Source of the DNA: Diadophis punctatus similis
Lineage: Eukaryota > Chordata > Lepidosauria > Squamata > Dipsadidae
Direction: 5' to 3'
Assembly (NCBI GenBank): GCA_023053685.1
Contig: JALIGW010000003.1
Span: 136,955,126-137,019,125, forward strand
DNA: 64,000 bases
The notes under the pieces are model-generated. The model made no database searches, was not told where the DNA came from, and saw only the letters and a program-made list of their open reading frames with translations. The translations under genes were made by a program, and so were the position numbers. This document shows positions 11,176 through 20,424 of this stretch, one piece after another; position 1 is the first letter of the stretch, and the number at the start of each line of letters is the position of its first letter.

Positions 11176-12246
11176 GGAAAGCCAAATGCCAAATTATCAA
11201 AGCCAAAAAAACAATTACTGCCAACCTGCCTTCCATTGAGGACCTGTATACTGCACGAGTCAAAAAGAGGGCTGTGAAAATATTTACTGATAGTTTCAAC
11301 TCCTACCCTCAAAATGACGCTATAGAGCACTGTACACCAAGTCAACTAGACACAAGAACAGTTTTTTTCCCCGAATGCCATCACTCTGCTAAACAAATAA
11401 TTCCCTCACCACTGTCAAACTATTCACTAAGGCTGCATTACTATTACTATTAGTCTTCTCATTGTTCCTATCACCCATCTCCTCCCACTTATAACTTGTT
11501 GCTTGTATCCTTATGATTTATATTAATATTGATTGTTTCCTGATTGCTTATTTGTACCCTATGACCGTGGTGGTGAACCTATGGCACGCGTGCCACAGGT
11601 GGCACGCGGAGCCATAGTGGCCGGCACGCAAGGGTTGCCCACCGGCAAACCGGAAGTGCAGAAAAATGCACTTCCGGTTTGCCGGTGAGCTGTTTTTTGC
11701 ACTCCGGAGGGTTCAGGGAAGCTCCCTGAAGCTCCGGAATGCAAAAAACTACAAACCGGACAAACCGGAAGTGCACTTTTCCGCACTTCCGGTTTGTCCG
11801 TTTTGTAGTTTTTTTGCATTCCAGAGCTTCAGGGAGCTTCCCTGAACCCTCCGGAGTGCAAAAAACAGCACACCGGCAAACCGGAAGTGCGTTTTTTCGC
11901 ACTTCCGGTTTGCCGGTTTCGTCGTCCCAGGCTCCGGTAAGCCTTTGCGCGGGGGTGGGGGTGTGTGAGCATGCGCATGGGGCAGCATGGGGGGGTGTTG
12001 TGCGCATGCGTGGGGGGGAGGGAATGGGTGTGGGCACGCGAGCGTGCGCGAGCGCCCCCCCCTTTTTGGCATGCGAGCCTAAAAAGGTTCGCCACCACTG
12101 CCCTATGACAATCATTAAGTGTTGTACCTCATGATTCTTGACAAATGTATCTTTTCTTTCATGTACACTGAGAGCATATGCACCAAAGACAAATTTCTTA
12201 TGTGTCCAATCATACTTGGCCAATAAAGAATTCTATTCTATTCTAT
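11176..12246 (+). mobile_element. CR1/jockey-type LINE 3' end, split by a hAT insertion
   Basis: The 3' end is marked by ccaataaagaattctattc followed by an (ATTCT)n run (to about 12246). The body from about 11176 keeps the feel of a LINE 3' region (caagtcaactagacacaag, atgccatcactctgc). It is interrupted at 11565-12100 by a class C hAT element whose 8-bp duplication proves that the LINE is older. The exact 5' border is uncertain. Confidence 0.7.
11565..12100. mobile_element. hAT non-autonomous element, class C (CAGTGATGGCGAACC)
   Basis: Left end CCGTGGTGGTGAACC, right end ggttcgccaccactg, flanked by a perfect 8-bp duplication ccctatga (11557-11564 and 12101-12108). The interior is built of repeated inverted blocks: aaccggaagtgc / gcacttccggtt appears several times, and a 70-bp segment with gcttcaggga is present in both orientations. 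Resembles the horizontally transferred hAT groups known from reptiles and mammals; the exact family is not determined. Open frames in it are not genes. Confidence 0.92.
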
Positions 12247-13320
12247 TCTGAAAATAAAATTCCAGGATTTTTAAAAAAAAAACTTGAATATTTTTTTGCC
12301 AAATGTTTTAAAGAAATTTATTTAGAAGTTATAAGGAAGATTCTTCAGGTGGAAATGGAAGATGACTCTAGATCCCATTCCACAAGCTTCCTCATTTCCA
12401 TCAACTTTTGATTCAGGCATTTCTTTGATAAAACAGAGGAATATGCATTTGTGCAGAAGGGAATGGGAGTCACAGAATGCATTAAATTAGGCAGTCCAAA
12501 AAATATGTTGTGCTTTGTTTCCGTGGGTTGAGAGCCATCCAAAGGTTACAAATAGAAATAGCAGGCTATTTGTGGAATAAACAATTTTGTCCTTCTTTCT
12601 TCCATCTCATCCGTATTCACTGCTAATTTGAGGAAATGTGATTTCTCTGAACATGACTGACAATTGCTATGAAACATCGCAGTATGTTGGCAGATGCTGT
12701 AAAAAGGCTAATTTTTCTACAGTTCATTTTCAGCACTTTTTGTGTTTCACGCTGGCCTACAAACATACTCTCTTTGATGGACAGGGTTCACAGGGTCAAT
12801 CATTTTGCAAAATTTATGATAGGTCACTTCCACCTGGGGCCTTTTCACTGTTCCAGAAGTAACTTCGCACCTGTGCAGTCTCATAACATCATCTGTGTTT
12901 GACTGCTGAGCCAATACGTTTCTTGCTCAACTGCCATGTGTTGTATTGAAAAGATGGTATTTCCACTGGCAGTGCTGAAGTACTGCAGAGCTTGCAGCTA
13001 AGCTGTTTTTTGCATTGGCAGGAGTTTGGCTCACCTGACATCTGAGCTGCTTAACCATTCTCCACAGAAGTTCGGCTGCTGTAGCATCATGCGGAGGCAA
13101 TGTCATCTCACTGGCCTTAATAACAAATGGGTTGCACCTCACCTTTTTAGCACACATTCGTTTTCCTCTGGAAATCACTAGGCAAGGGGATAAAAATGTA
13201 GATGGGAGGCAGGACAGTTACTGGTAGCAGTTTTTGCCCTATACTCTTTGTCTGGAATGAAGACAACTGGTTTCTGCTGTTCTCGGCATTTTAAAGACAG
13301 CCAGAGTGAAAAATTTAATT
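12247..13320. other. Unassigned non-coding sequence
   Basis: No repeat ends or exons recognised. The sequence has mixed composition with only short open frames. Confidence 0.45.
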
Positions 13321-13327
13321 TAATTTA

Positions 13328-13808
13328 CCGTATTTTTCGGAGTATAAGACGCACCGGAGTATAAGACGCACCTTAGTTTTTGGGGAGGAAAATAGGGGGG
13401 GGGGGAAATCTGCCTACCAGGTATTCATCTGGCTAGCGTCCTTAGTCTGGTCAGCTTCAGCACATTATTTTATCCCTGGTTAGGACTTAAAAAAACCTTC
13501 TTCGGAGAGAGTAACAATGAAAGAGCCTGCAAGCCAGTAAGAGCTGGGAAGATAGTTAGCACCTGGTTAGGGCTAGAAAAAAACTTATTCGGGGCAAGTA
13601 GAGCAATGAAAAAAACCCTGCAAAGACTTAGGGCTGGAAAAACATTCTTTGGAGAGTGAATGAAAAAGCCTGCAAGGTAAGAGCTGGGAAGATCTGTTAG
13701 CACCTAGTTAGGGCTGGAAAAAAGCTACATTCGAAATATAAGACGCACCCAAATTTTCAGCCACTTTTAGAGAGGAAAAAGGTGCGTCTTATACTCCGAA
13801 AAATACGG
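13328..13808. mobile_element. TA-flanked DNA transposon (CCGTATTTTTCGG)
   Basis: Perfect terminal inverted repeats of the form TA|CCGTATTTTTCGGAGTATAAG, with TA at both ends (13326-13327 and 13809-13810). Two further copies are at 23174 and 59312. The interior contains three partly repeated blocks (gctggaaaaa, agcaatgaaaa, cctgcaaag). TA duplication suggests a Tc1/mariner-type mechanism. It is inserted in the tail of the LINE fragment that continues at 13809. Confidence 0.88.
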
Positions 13809-13975
13809 TAATTTAATTAAAAGTTCTTATAGGCCGCCCAATCCCATAGGACTCAGGGCGGCGTACATCAGGAATAAGAACAATGCAATAAAATAATTTT
13901 AAAACATTACACTACATTACCTTACAAACTATCTACGGGTTGGCTTCAAGCAGCTCTTGAAGGACTGGCGCAAGG
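13809..13975 (-). mobile_element. CR1/L3-type LINE 3' UTR fragment
   Basis: Contains ggccgcccaatcccatagg and actcagggcggcgtacatc, the reverse of the gtacgccgccctgagtcc 3' UTR signature seen at 14750, 25690 and 39200. The AATTTAAT-type tail is split by the element at 13328-13808. Confidence 0.72.
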
Positions 13976-14196
13976 TAACAATGTCAATATGAAAGCGCCC
14001 AAAATGTTTGACATTTTGACCATTTCATTTTAAGAGTAGCAGTCCAAAACCTGTGGAGAGCACCAGCTCAGAGAAGGTTTGGTTGGGTTGTGTGGCTCCA
14101 CAGACCTTCTGTCTACCCACAACTTCGTAGTTTTCCTGTTGTCTTAGCTTTACAATTGGTATGGGGGAGTGGAGAAAAGCCTATATTTTCCCAACA

Positions 14197-14362
14197 GAGC
14201 GCTTTAACAGATTAACAGAGTTGGAAGGGACCTTGCAGGTCATCTAGTCCAACCCCCTGCCCAAGCAGGAGACCCTACATCTGCCTCTACCTAGGATCGA
14301 ACTCACAACCTCCTGATTGTGAGGCAAGAGCTCCACCTCTAGGCCACAGCAGCTGGCCTGGG
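14197..14362 (-). mobile_element. tRNA-derived SINE with CR1-like tail
   Basis: On the minus strand it reads from a tRNA-like head (tggcctagaggtggagctc; box B-like ttgtgagttcgatcct) into a CR1-like tail (ggttggactagatgacct...ccttccaactctgtt). It is therefore a chimeric SINE that could be mobilised by CR1. The head is not a functional tRNA: the clover-leaf body is interrupted by tail sequence. Confidence 0.68.
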
Positions 14363-14615
14363 TGATGTTGCACTGGATCCTGTGATCGCCATTTTTCTTT
14401 TAATTATGGTAGATTATGCTTGGTCATTTGCTGTGTTTCTCCACAAAACCTGTCCCTATTCCAGACAGCGCTCACATTCTCAGCCAGTATAGCCACTGCT
14501 ATGGAAGTCAGATGTATCTGGTGATTACCAGGTGTGGGTAGCTACTCTATCTGCTATCTGAGCAAAGCGGAAAGTGTATAGCTGTGTTTTAATTTTTGTT
14601 TGCTTGATTTGGTCT

Positions 14616-15075
14616 TATTTATTTATTTATTTATTTATTTATCTATTTATTTATTTATCTATTATCTATTTATCTATTTATCTATTTATCTATTTATCTA
14701 TTTATCTATTTATCTATTTATCTATTTATTTAGTGCTCTTATATGCCACCCTACTCCCTGGGGATTCAGGGCGGCGTACAACATTTAAAGAACAGCTAAA
14801 CGAAATACTTTAATAACAATTTAAAAACATTTAAAAAGAAACATACAAAGCATACATACATAGGGGAGACCAAGGAGCACATAGTCTCAGAACCCCGCCT
14901 GCAGGAAGAGCCATGTCTTCACGGCTTTTCGGAAGGCCAGCAAGGTGGGGACAATTTGTATCTCTGGGAGGAGTTGGTTCCAGAGAGCAGGGGCCCCTAC
15001 AGAGAAGGCTCTTCCCCCTAGGACCTGCCAGCTGACATTGTTTGGTTGACGGGACCCGGAGGAGTCCTTAGCCTT
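14616..15075 (-). mobile_element. CR1/L3-type LINE, 5'-truncated, with long TTTA/TCTA tail
   Basis: The + strand starts with a (TTTATTTATCTA)n run of about 120 bp, which is the reversed 3' tail, then the ccctggggattcagggcggc 3' UTR and the C-terminal ORF2 coding part (on minus: the block with pattern GRAFSVGAP-like, 14880-15070). It matches the fuller copy at 25680-26000 closely in layout. Confidence 0.82.
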
Positions 15076-15616
15076 TATAACTCATTACAACTTCATTATC
15101 AGGCATGATTTTTCTCATTTCTTCCTCATTTTCTACCAGTTCCTTCAGTTCCTTGGCCTGTTTCTTCAGATGGAAGCATCCCTTAGTGTCCAATATTTCT
15201 CACACCATCCTTAAGCTTAGTTTCCTTAGAGTGACCCAGTGTCATCTCATTTTAAGCCAGGTGGGAGGGCAATGTTTCTTCTTTCAGCCAGCTGACTAGA
15301 TTTGACAGATTTGGATAAACGTTTTGTTTAAACTTCACTCAGCTTTTCATTGGCTTTCATTGAAGGAGGGGGGGGGGAATCCAACAGATTTTTGTAAAGG
15401 GTGATAAGTATAGTTTTTCCAGGTCAATGGCTCTTTGGAAAAAAGGGGTGATGGGAGAAAAAGGAGGGTATTCATCCACAGATTGTCTATTCGGTGAATC
15501 TGCTCTTCTTTGTGTTGACCCTTGACAATTTCGTCCAGAGGGGAGGATCCAAGGGCAGATAGTGCCTGCCCTACTCTCAGTCAGACTCTGCCAACTGTGG
15601 TCAATGGGTATCATTG

Positions 15617-15932
15617 TTAAAAGCAGTGTTCCAGTATCTCAGGGGTTGCCACAAAGAAGAGGGAGTCAAACTATTCTCCAAGGCACCTGGGGGTAGAACA
15701 AGAAGCAATGGGTGGAAACTAAACACGGAGAGAAGCAATTTAGAACTAAGGAAAAATTTCCTGACAGTTAGAACAATTAATCAGTGGAACAGCCTGCCTC
15801 CAGAAGTTGTGAATGCTCCAACACTGGAAGTTTTTAAGATGATGTTGGACAACCATTTGTCTGAAGTAGTGTAGGGTTTCCTGCCTAAGCAGGGGGTTGG
15901 ACTAGAAGACCTCCAAGGTCCCTTCCAACTCT
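15617..15932 (+). mobile_element. CR1-like LINE ORF2 C-terminus and 3' end
   Basis: An open frame (15614-15874) encodes the C-terminal block of CR1/jockey ORF2, with NFLTVRTINQWNSLPPEVV-like motif, followed by the 3' UTR with gggggttggactagaagacc and ccttccaactctgttg. Related copies are at 17897-18205 (minus) and 33288-34015 (plus). Confidence 0.85.
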
Positions 15933-15963
15933 GTTGTTGTTGTTGTTGCTGTTGTTGTTGTTG

Positions 15964-16037
<74 letters not shown>
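15933..16037. repeat. (TTG)n-(TTA)n microsatellite
   Basis: About 12 TTG units followed by about 22 TTA units, directly continuing the 3' end of the CR1-like copy; the array probably grew from its tail. Confidence 0.96.
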
Positions 16038-16863
16038 GCAGGACAGCTATAGCGTCTCATATTTTAAAACACTAAATATTTTAAAAAGGTATAAAAATGA
16101 AAAATAAAACAATTTAAAAGGTGAAATTAAACTTGATTTATTGAAAACAAACATCAGAAGGGCCTCTTATCTTGGGTGTCAGTTGGCATTCCTTCTCAAC
16201 CTTTCACTGTATTCTCAAAATTTTGAGAGGATTGCTGGACCTGTTTGAAGCCTACATTTGGATCTATCAACCGAAATTGGGGAGTTATGATCCAATTAGG
16301 GTTGCAACCTAGGGGACAGGATTAAAATATTTAGAACTTTGCCACCTATGGCTGTTTTTTATGCATAGTTCATTTCAAAGCCAATAAAACTTTAAAAAGA
16401 AAAAGAAAACCTGTCCTTTTTTAATCCTGTTTTTAAATTCAAACTGGTGCACCTCATGACATCAGAAGTTCAAGTGGTCCCTAAGTGACTGTTGCCAGCC
16501 TGGATCTTTTCTCCAAATAACTTTTCTAGATGGATATGTAGCAACAGAAAAAAAAATCCCCTGTGTATTTGAAAGAGTGAAAAAAATAATAATGGGCTGG
16601 CGGCTAGGGGGACCCCCCCCCCGTTCGACAACCTGAGTGGTTACCATGGACACCAGGCAGTTTGAAAATGACATACCCCCAGAGACTGGGATACTAACAG
16701 AGAGCAGCTGTAAAGATATGGAGCATAGATGCCTAAAGCTAGGCTCTTAAAAACTGAGCACAATGTGGCATGGTCTAACTTTGGGTATCTGCCCTTGTTC
16801 ACACATTGTGCTATGTCATGGATACATAAATAAAGCACAAGGACGGGTTCTAACAGGCTAAGC
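16038..16863. other. Unassigned non-coding sequence
   Basis: No feature recognised except a short C-run (16612-16622). Confidence 0.45.
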
Positions 16864-16998
16864 CAGGGGTAGGCAAAGTTGGCTCTTCTATGACTCATGG
16901 ACTTCAACTCTCAGACTTTCTGAGCCAATCATGCTAGCTCAGGAATTCTGGGAGTTGAAGTCCACGAGTCATAGAAGAGCCAACTTTGCCTACCCCTG
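16864..16998. mobile_element. hAT palindromic element, class D (CAGGGGTAGGCAAAG)
   Basis: 135 bp and almost entirely palindromic. Ends CAGGGGTAGGCAAAGTTGGC and its reverse complement; central part includes ggacttcaactctcag and ctgggagttgaagtcc. Perfect 8-bp duplication ggctaagc (16856-16863 and 16999-17006). Confidence 0.93.
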
Positions 16999-17100
16999 GG
17001 CTAAGCCAAACTAATCACAGCAGGTGTTCTCAGGGATTATGAATGTCAGCATTTTCTGTGACTTAGTATTTTCTTAGCTTTCTTTCCCCCCCAAAAAAAT

Positions 17101-17172
17101 AAATAGCAATAGCACTTAGACTTATATACCGCTTCACAGTGCTTTACAGCCCTCTCTAAGTGGCTTTCCATG
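17101..17172 (-). mobile_element. Sauria-type SINE, 3' end only
   Basis: Reads (on +) gcaatagcacttagactta then taccgcttcacagtgcttta, the reversed 3' end of the SINE family. The tRNA-like head is missing. Confidence 0.82.
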
Positions 17173-17267
17173 CCATGGGTTTATGGAGTCCATGGCAAAG
17201 CAAGATCTCTTGAATTATCCTAATTCCTTGCTGGTATGAACACACACCAACCATTATAGATGTCTAT

Positions 17268-17512
17268 GGAGATTCTCAGTCATCCAGGTCATGGTTGTCC
17301 CAAAGGTGCTTTTTTTCAAGAGGCAACTGGATTTTCTGGTTTTCTCTTTTGAAGACGTTTCACTTCTCATCCAAGAAGCTTCTTCAACTGACGTTTCGCT
17401 TCTCATGCAAGAAGCTGAAGAAGCTTCTTGCATGAGAAGCGAAATGTCTTCAAAGAAAAACAAGAAAGTCTAGTTGCCTCTTGAAAAAGCACCTTTGGGA
17501 CAATCCTTATGC
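17268..17512. repeat. Large imperfect inverted repeat with gaagcttctt core
   Basis: The left arm starts about gtcccaaaggtgcttttttt (17297) and the right arm ends gcacctttgggac (17502). Arms carry cttctcatccaagaagcttc / gaagcttcttgcatgagaag in opposite orientation. About 210 bp of fold-back. No TSD is obvious. Possibly two opposed copies of one short repeat; the family is not recognised. Confidence 0.7.
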
Positions 17513-17896
17513 AAAAGAGCATCTCTTTTATACTGTCCCCTTTTAGTTTCTTCTCCTATTTTTCTAGCACCAAAGTAGCTGAGAGTCGTAAAGTGATTGG
17601 GGAGGAGAGCTACTGAAGCCTCTGTTGCTTTTCACAGGGAGAGGAATTAAAGAGTTCTTTGCCAGAGGCATGCTGTGTGCAGGAATAAATCAAAAAGTAA
17701 GGAGTATCGCTTGGCACCATCACCGTTTTTGATTCATGTTATAAGCTCTGTTGGTTGGGATTTCCCATCTATGCAGAGAGCGTGTCTTTTAAGCGTAATT
17801 TAATTCATATTTTTAAGCCTCCATGAAGGTTTATTTTTCTAGACATTAAATCATCTATTCATTTTTCCTTGCTGCTCTTTAGTTCTCCACTTAGAA

Positions 17897-18205
17897 CCTA
17901 GAACAACAGAATTGGGTGGGACCTTGAAGGTCATCTAGTCCAACTCCCTGCACAAGCAGGAGAGTCTATACCATTTCAGACAAGTAGCTGAGTCCAGTCT
18001 CTTCTTGAAAACCTCCAGTGATGGGGCACCCACAACTTTTGAAGGCAAGCTGTTCCCCTGGTTGATTGTCCTCACTGTTAGGAAAGTTCTCCTTAGTTCT
18101 AGGTTGCTTCTCTCCTTGATGAGTTTCCATCCTTTGGTTCTTGTCTTGTCTTTCTGGTGCTTTGGTAGTTTGCCCCCTTCATCTTTGTGACAGCCCCTCA
18201 AAACG
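17897..18205 (-). mobile_element. CR1-like LINE ORF2 C-terminus and 3' end
   Basis: Minus-strand frame (18201-17935) holds the same FLTVRTINQGNSLPSKVV-like block as 15617-15932, followed by the 3' UTR ggagttggactagatgacc. 5'-truncated. Confidence 0.83.
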
Positions 18206-18240
18206 TTCAGGGCAGTTTCAGTTTCCCATAAAAGAGAAAA

Positions 18241-18330
18241 AGATGAATGAATGAATGAATGAATGAATGAATGAATGAATGAATGAATGAATGAATGAAG
18301 GGATGGGATGGGATGGGATGGGAAGGGAAG

Positions 18331-18387
<57 letters not shown>

Positions 18388-18485
18388 GAAGGAAGGAAGG
18401 AAGGAAGAAAGAAAGAAAGAAAGAAAAAAGGAAGGAAGAAAGGAAGAAAGGAAGGAAGGACGAAGGACGAAGGAAGGAAGAAGGA

Positions 18486-18576
<91 letters not shown>

Positions 18577-18695
18577 GAAAAAGGAAAAAAGTCAAAAAGG
18601 AAAAAGGAAAAAAAGGAAAAAGGAAAAAAAGGAAAAAGGAAGGAAGGAAGAAGGAAGGAAGGAAGGAAGGAAGGAAAGAAAAAAGAAAGAAAGAA

Positions 18696-18779
<84 letters not shown>

Positions 18780-18780
18780 A
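18241..18780. repeat. (GAAT)n-(GGGAT)n-(GAAA/GGAA)n polypurine array
   Basis: GAAT units (18242-18298), a short GGGAT/GGGAA stretch, then some 450 bp of G and A only (about 18330-18780), mainly GAAA with GGAA patches. Ends about 680 bp upstream of the candidate PHACTR1 first-exon ATG. The long Lys/Glu/Arg frames in it are not genes. Confidence 0.96.
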
Positions 18781-19257
18781 ACCTACCTCTACCAAGAACA
18801 AGTCCCTGAATCCCAGGTGCAGAAAGAGAATACTAAACCATGTTTTTCTATTATTAAATGGCCTTAATGGCATTTAAGTGACAGCACCTTGCTTGGGCTC
18901 CCAAGCTGAGCTGGGCCAGGTCTCCGTTAACCCAGAGATAAGAACTTCCCAGGAATTCCAAGCTTCTGTGTGAAGTGGGAAATGTCCTCTATGAAGACCC
19001 GTCCCTGAAGCCCTCCCAGAGCAAGCTCAACTTGAGGGAGTACTTTTATGGTTCAGTGGGTTGAAGAGCAGCGGCTTCTCCTAGAGTTGCAAGAGAAGCG
19101 TTTGCCTTGTGCTTCAGAGTCAGGAGCGGGATCAGAAAAACAGAGCTGTGGGCATTGTCAGGACGGGCAGGGATAGTAAACAGAGTTGTGGCCGGGGAAG
19201 GGTGTGAGACTTGAACAGCTCTGCTTAAAGACAGGAGGACCAGAGAGGTCACCCATA

Positions 19258-19457
19258 GATAAGGCTTGCTTTCTTCCTCCCCTTCCCTCCCTCCCTCCCT
19301 CGCTCGCTCTCTGCCTTCTCCTCACCATCCTCTCCTCCCTCCCCTTTTAATCCTAGTGTGTATTGAGGGGATGAGACTGAATGTGGCAGAGAGACGCTAG
19401 GGAGAGATAGCGAGAGACGCACATACACACACAGAGAGAGCGAGAGAAAACGGGCGC
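19258..19457 (+). promoter_or_regulatory. PHACTR1: Candidate 5' UTR / promoter-proximal region of PHACTR1 alternative first exon
   Basis: Immediately upstream of the first-exon ATG lie a CT-rich stretch (19265-19345) and a GA-rich stretch (19385-19450). I see no TATA box at a convincing distance. An in-frame TAG at 19398-19400 marks the 5' limit of the coding frame. The transcription start cannot be placed from sequence alone; this assignment rests on position. Confidence 0.4.
19371..19400 (+). promoter_or_regulatory. Short upstream ORF, in frame with PHACTR1 start
   Basis: ATG at 19371 followed by eight sense codons and TAG at 19398-19400 (peptide MRLNVAERR). It is in the same frame as the ATG at 19458, 57 nt downstream of its stop. 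If the transcript begins upstream of 19371, it could dampen initiation at the main start. Confidence 0.4.
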
Positions 19458-19710
19458 ATGGCGGACTCCACACACCCCAGGCGGTCCCGGGTGCTGTCTT
19501 GCTCGTCCTCTTCTGGCCGCAGAGATGGCTCTTCTCCAGACAGGGCTGAGGCGAAGCCCAAAAAGCGAGCTTTCTACCTGGTGAGAATGAAACCCCTGAA
19601 GGAACCGGCGATCAACAACAACAACGTGTCTTTCGTGATCCACTGTCACATAGGCAAGGAGATCAAGCACATATGCAGCAACTGCAGTTGCGGGAAAGAA
19701 GCCCGCGATG
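19458..19710 (+). CDS. PHACTR1: PHACTR1 candidate alternative first coding exon (84 codons + 1 nt)
   Basis: The frame opens at an ATG with G at +4 (cgcATGg) and runs without a stop to a consensus donor (gatg|gtgagt at 19711). Residues 1-30 are Ser/Arg-rich; 33-37 is a basic KPKKR patch; 53-56 is an Asn run; 62-78 is a His/Cys-rich cluster (H62, C63, H64, H71, C73, C76, C78) that might bind metal, which is inference. The exon ends one base into a codon; joined to 47855 this completes GCT (Ala), giving the [10 protein letters not shown] start of the conserved PHACTR1 exon. Seen: open frame, donor, phase match. Not established: expression, and whether this N-terminus is known elsewhere; I do not recall it in the canonical mammalian protein, so it is best treated as an alternative start. 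An internal Met44 has a better -3 base (A). Confidence 0.72.
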
Positions 19711-19734
19711 GTGAGTGGGATGGCGGTCTTAGTC

Positions 19735-19843
19735 GCGAGCAAGGAAGAGAGGAGAGAAGGGGAGAGAGATAGCAGAAAAGAGAGGAGAGGAGAGGAGAGG
19801 AGAGGAGAGGAGAGAGGGAGAGAGAGGGGGAGGGAGAGAGAGA

Positions 19844-19881
<38 letters not shown>
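19735..19881. repeat. GA-rich (GGAGA)n/(GA)n tract just inside intron 1
   Basis: Starts about 25 nt after the donor and consists of GGAGA pentamers, GGGA and a terminal (GA)n. Strict purine composition on the coding strand. Confidence 0.93.
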
Positions 19882-19883
<2 letters not shown>

Positions 19884-20040
19884 CTTTTTTGATGGGGTTG
19901 GGCGGTTAGTGCCCATCTCCCAATTGTGGAAAGCTGCGCTTGCTGCTCTAAAGGAGGAGGAGGAAAAATGCAGGCAGGGATTCAACGCCTCGACTCGCCG
20001 TTTGGCATGACAAGCAGAGCAGGAAAAAAAATAAAGCGCC

Positions 20041-20103
<63 letters not shown>

Positions 20104-20424
20104 TCCTTCTTTCTTTCTTTCCTTCTTTCTTTCTTTCTTCCTTCCTTCTCTCTCTCTCTCTTCCCGCCCTCCCTCCCTCTTTCTTTCTTTCTTTCGTTCT
20201 TTCTTTCCTTCTTTCGTTCTTTCTTTCCTTCTTTCTTTCTTCCTTTCTTCCTTCCTCCCTCCCTCCCTCTTTCTTTCTTCCTTTCTTTCTTCCTTCCTTC
20301 CTTCCTTTCTTTCTTCCTTCCTTCCTTCCTTCTTTTTTTTCTTTCTTCTTTCTTTCTTTCTTTCTTTCTTTCTTTTTCTTTCTTTCTTTCTTCCTTCCTT
20401 CCTTCCTTCCTTCCTTTCTTTTTT
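20041..20424. repeat. (TTTC)n/(TTCC)n polypyrimidine array
   Basis: About 380 bp of T and C on the + strand, mainly TTTC with TTCC and CCCT patches. It is complementary in composition to the (GAAA)n array at 18330-18780, with exon 1 between them. Confidence 0.96.

Noticed and set aside
11559..12223. Several 80-210-codon frames with repeating blocks on both strands
   Set aside because: They arise from inverted repeats within a class C hAT miniature element with a perfect 8-bp duplication.
14270..14352. Possible tRNA gene (A and B box on minus strand)
   Set aside because: It runs into a CR1-like tail and lacks a credible acceptor stem; it is a SINE head.
18291..18877. Long overlapping open frames rich in Lys, Glu and Arg
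   Set aside because: They are translations of a GAAA/GGAA microsatellite in all three frames.
19581..19586. Second donor-like gtgaga inside the first PHACTR1 exon
   Set aside because: Use of it would give phase 0 and break the frame with the phase-1 exon at 47855.
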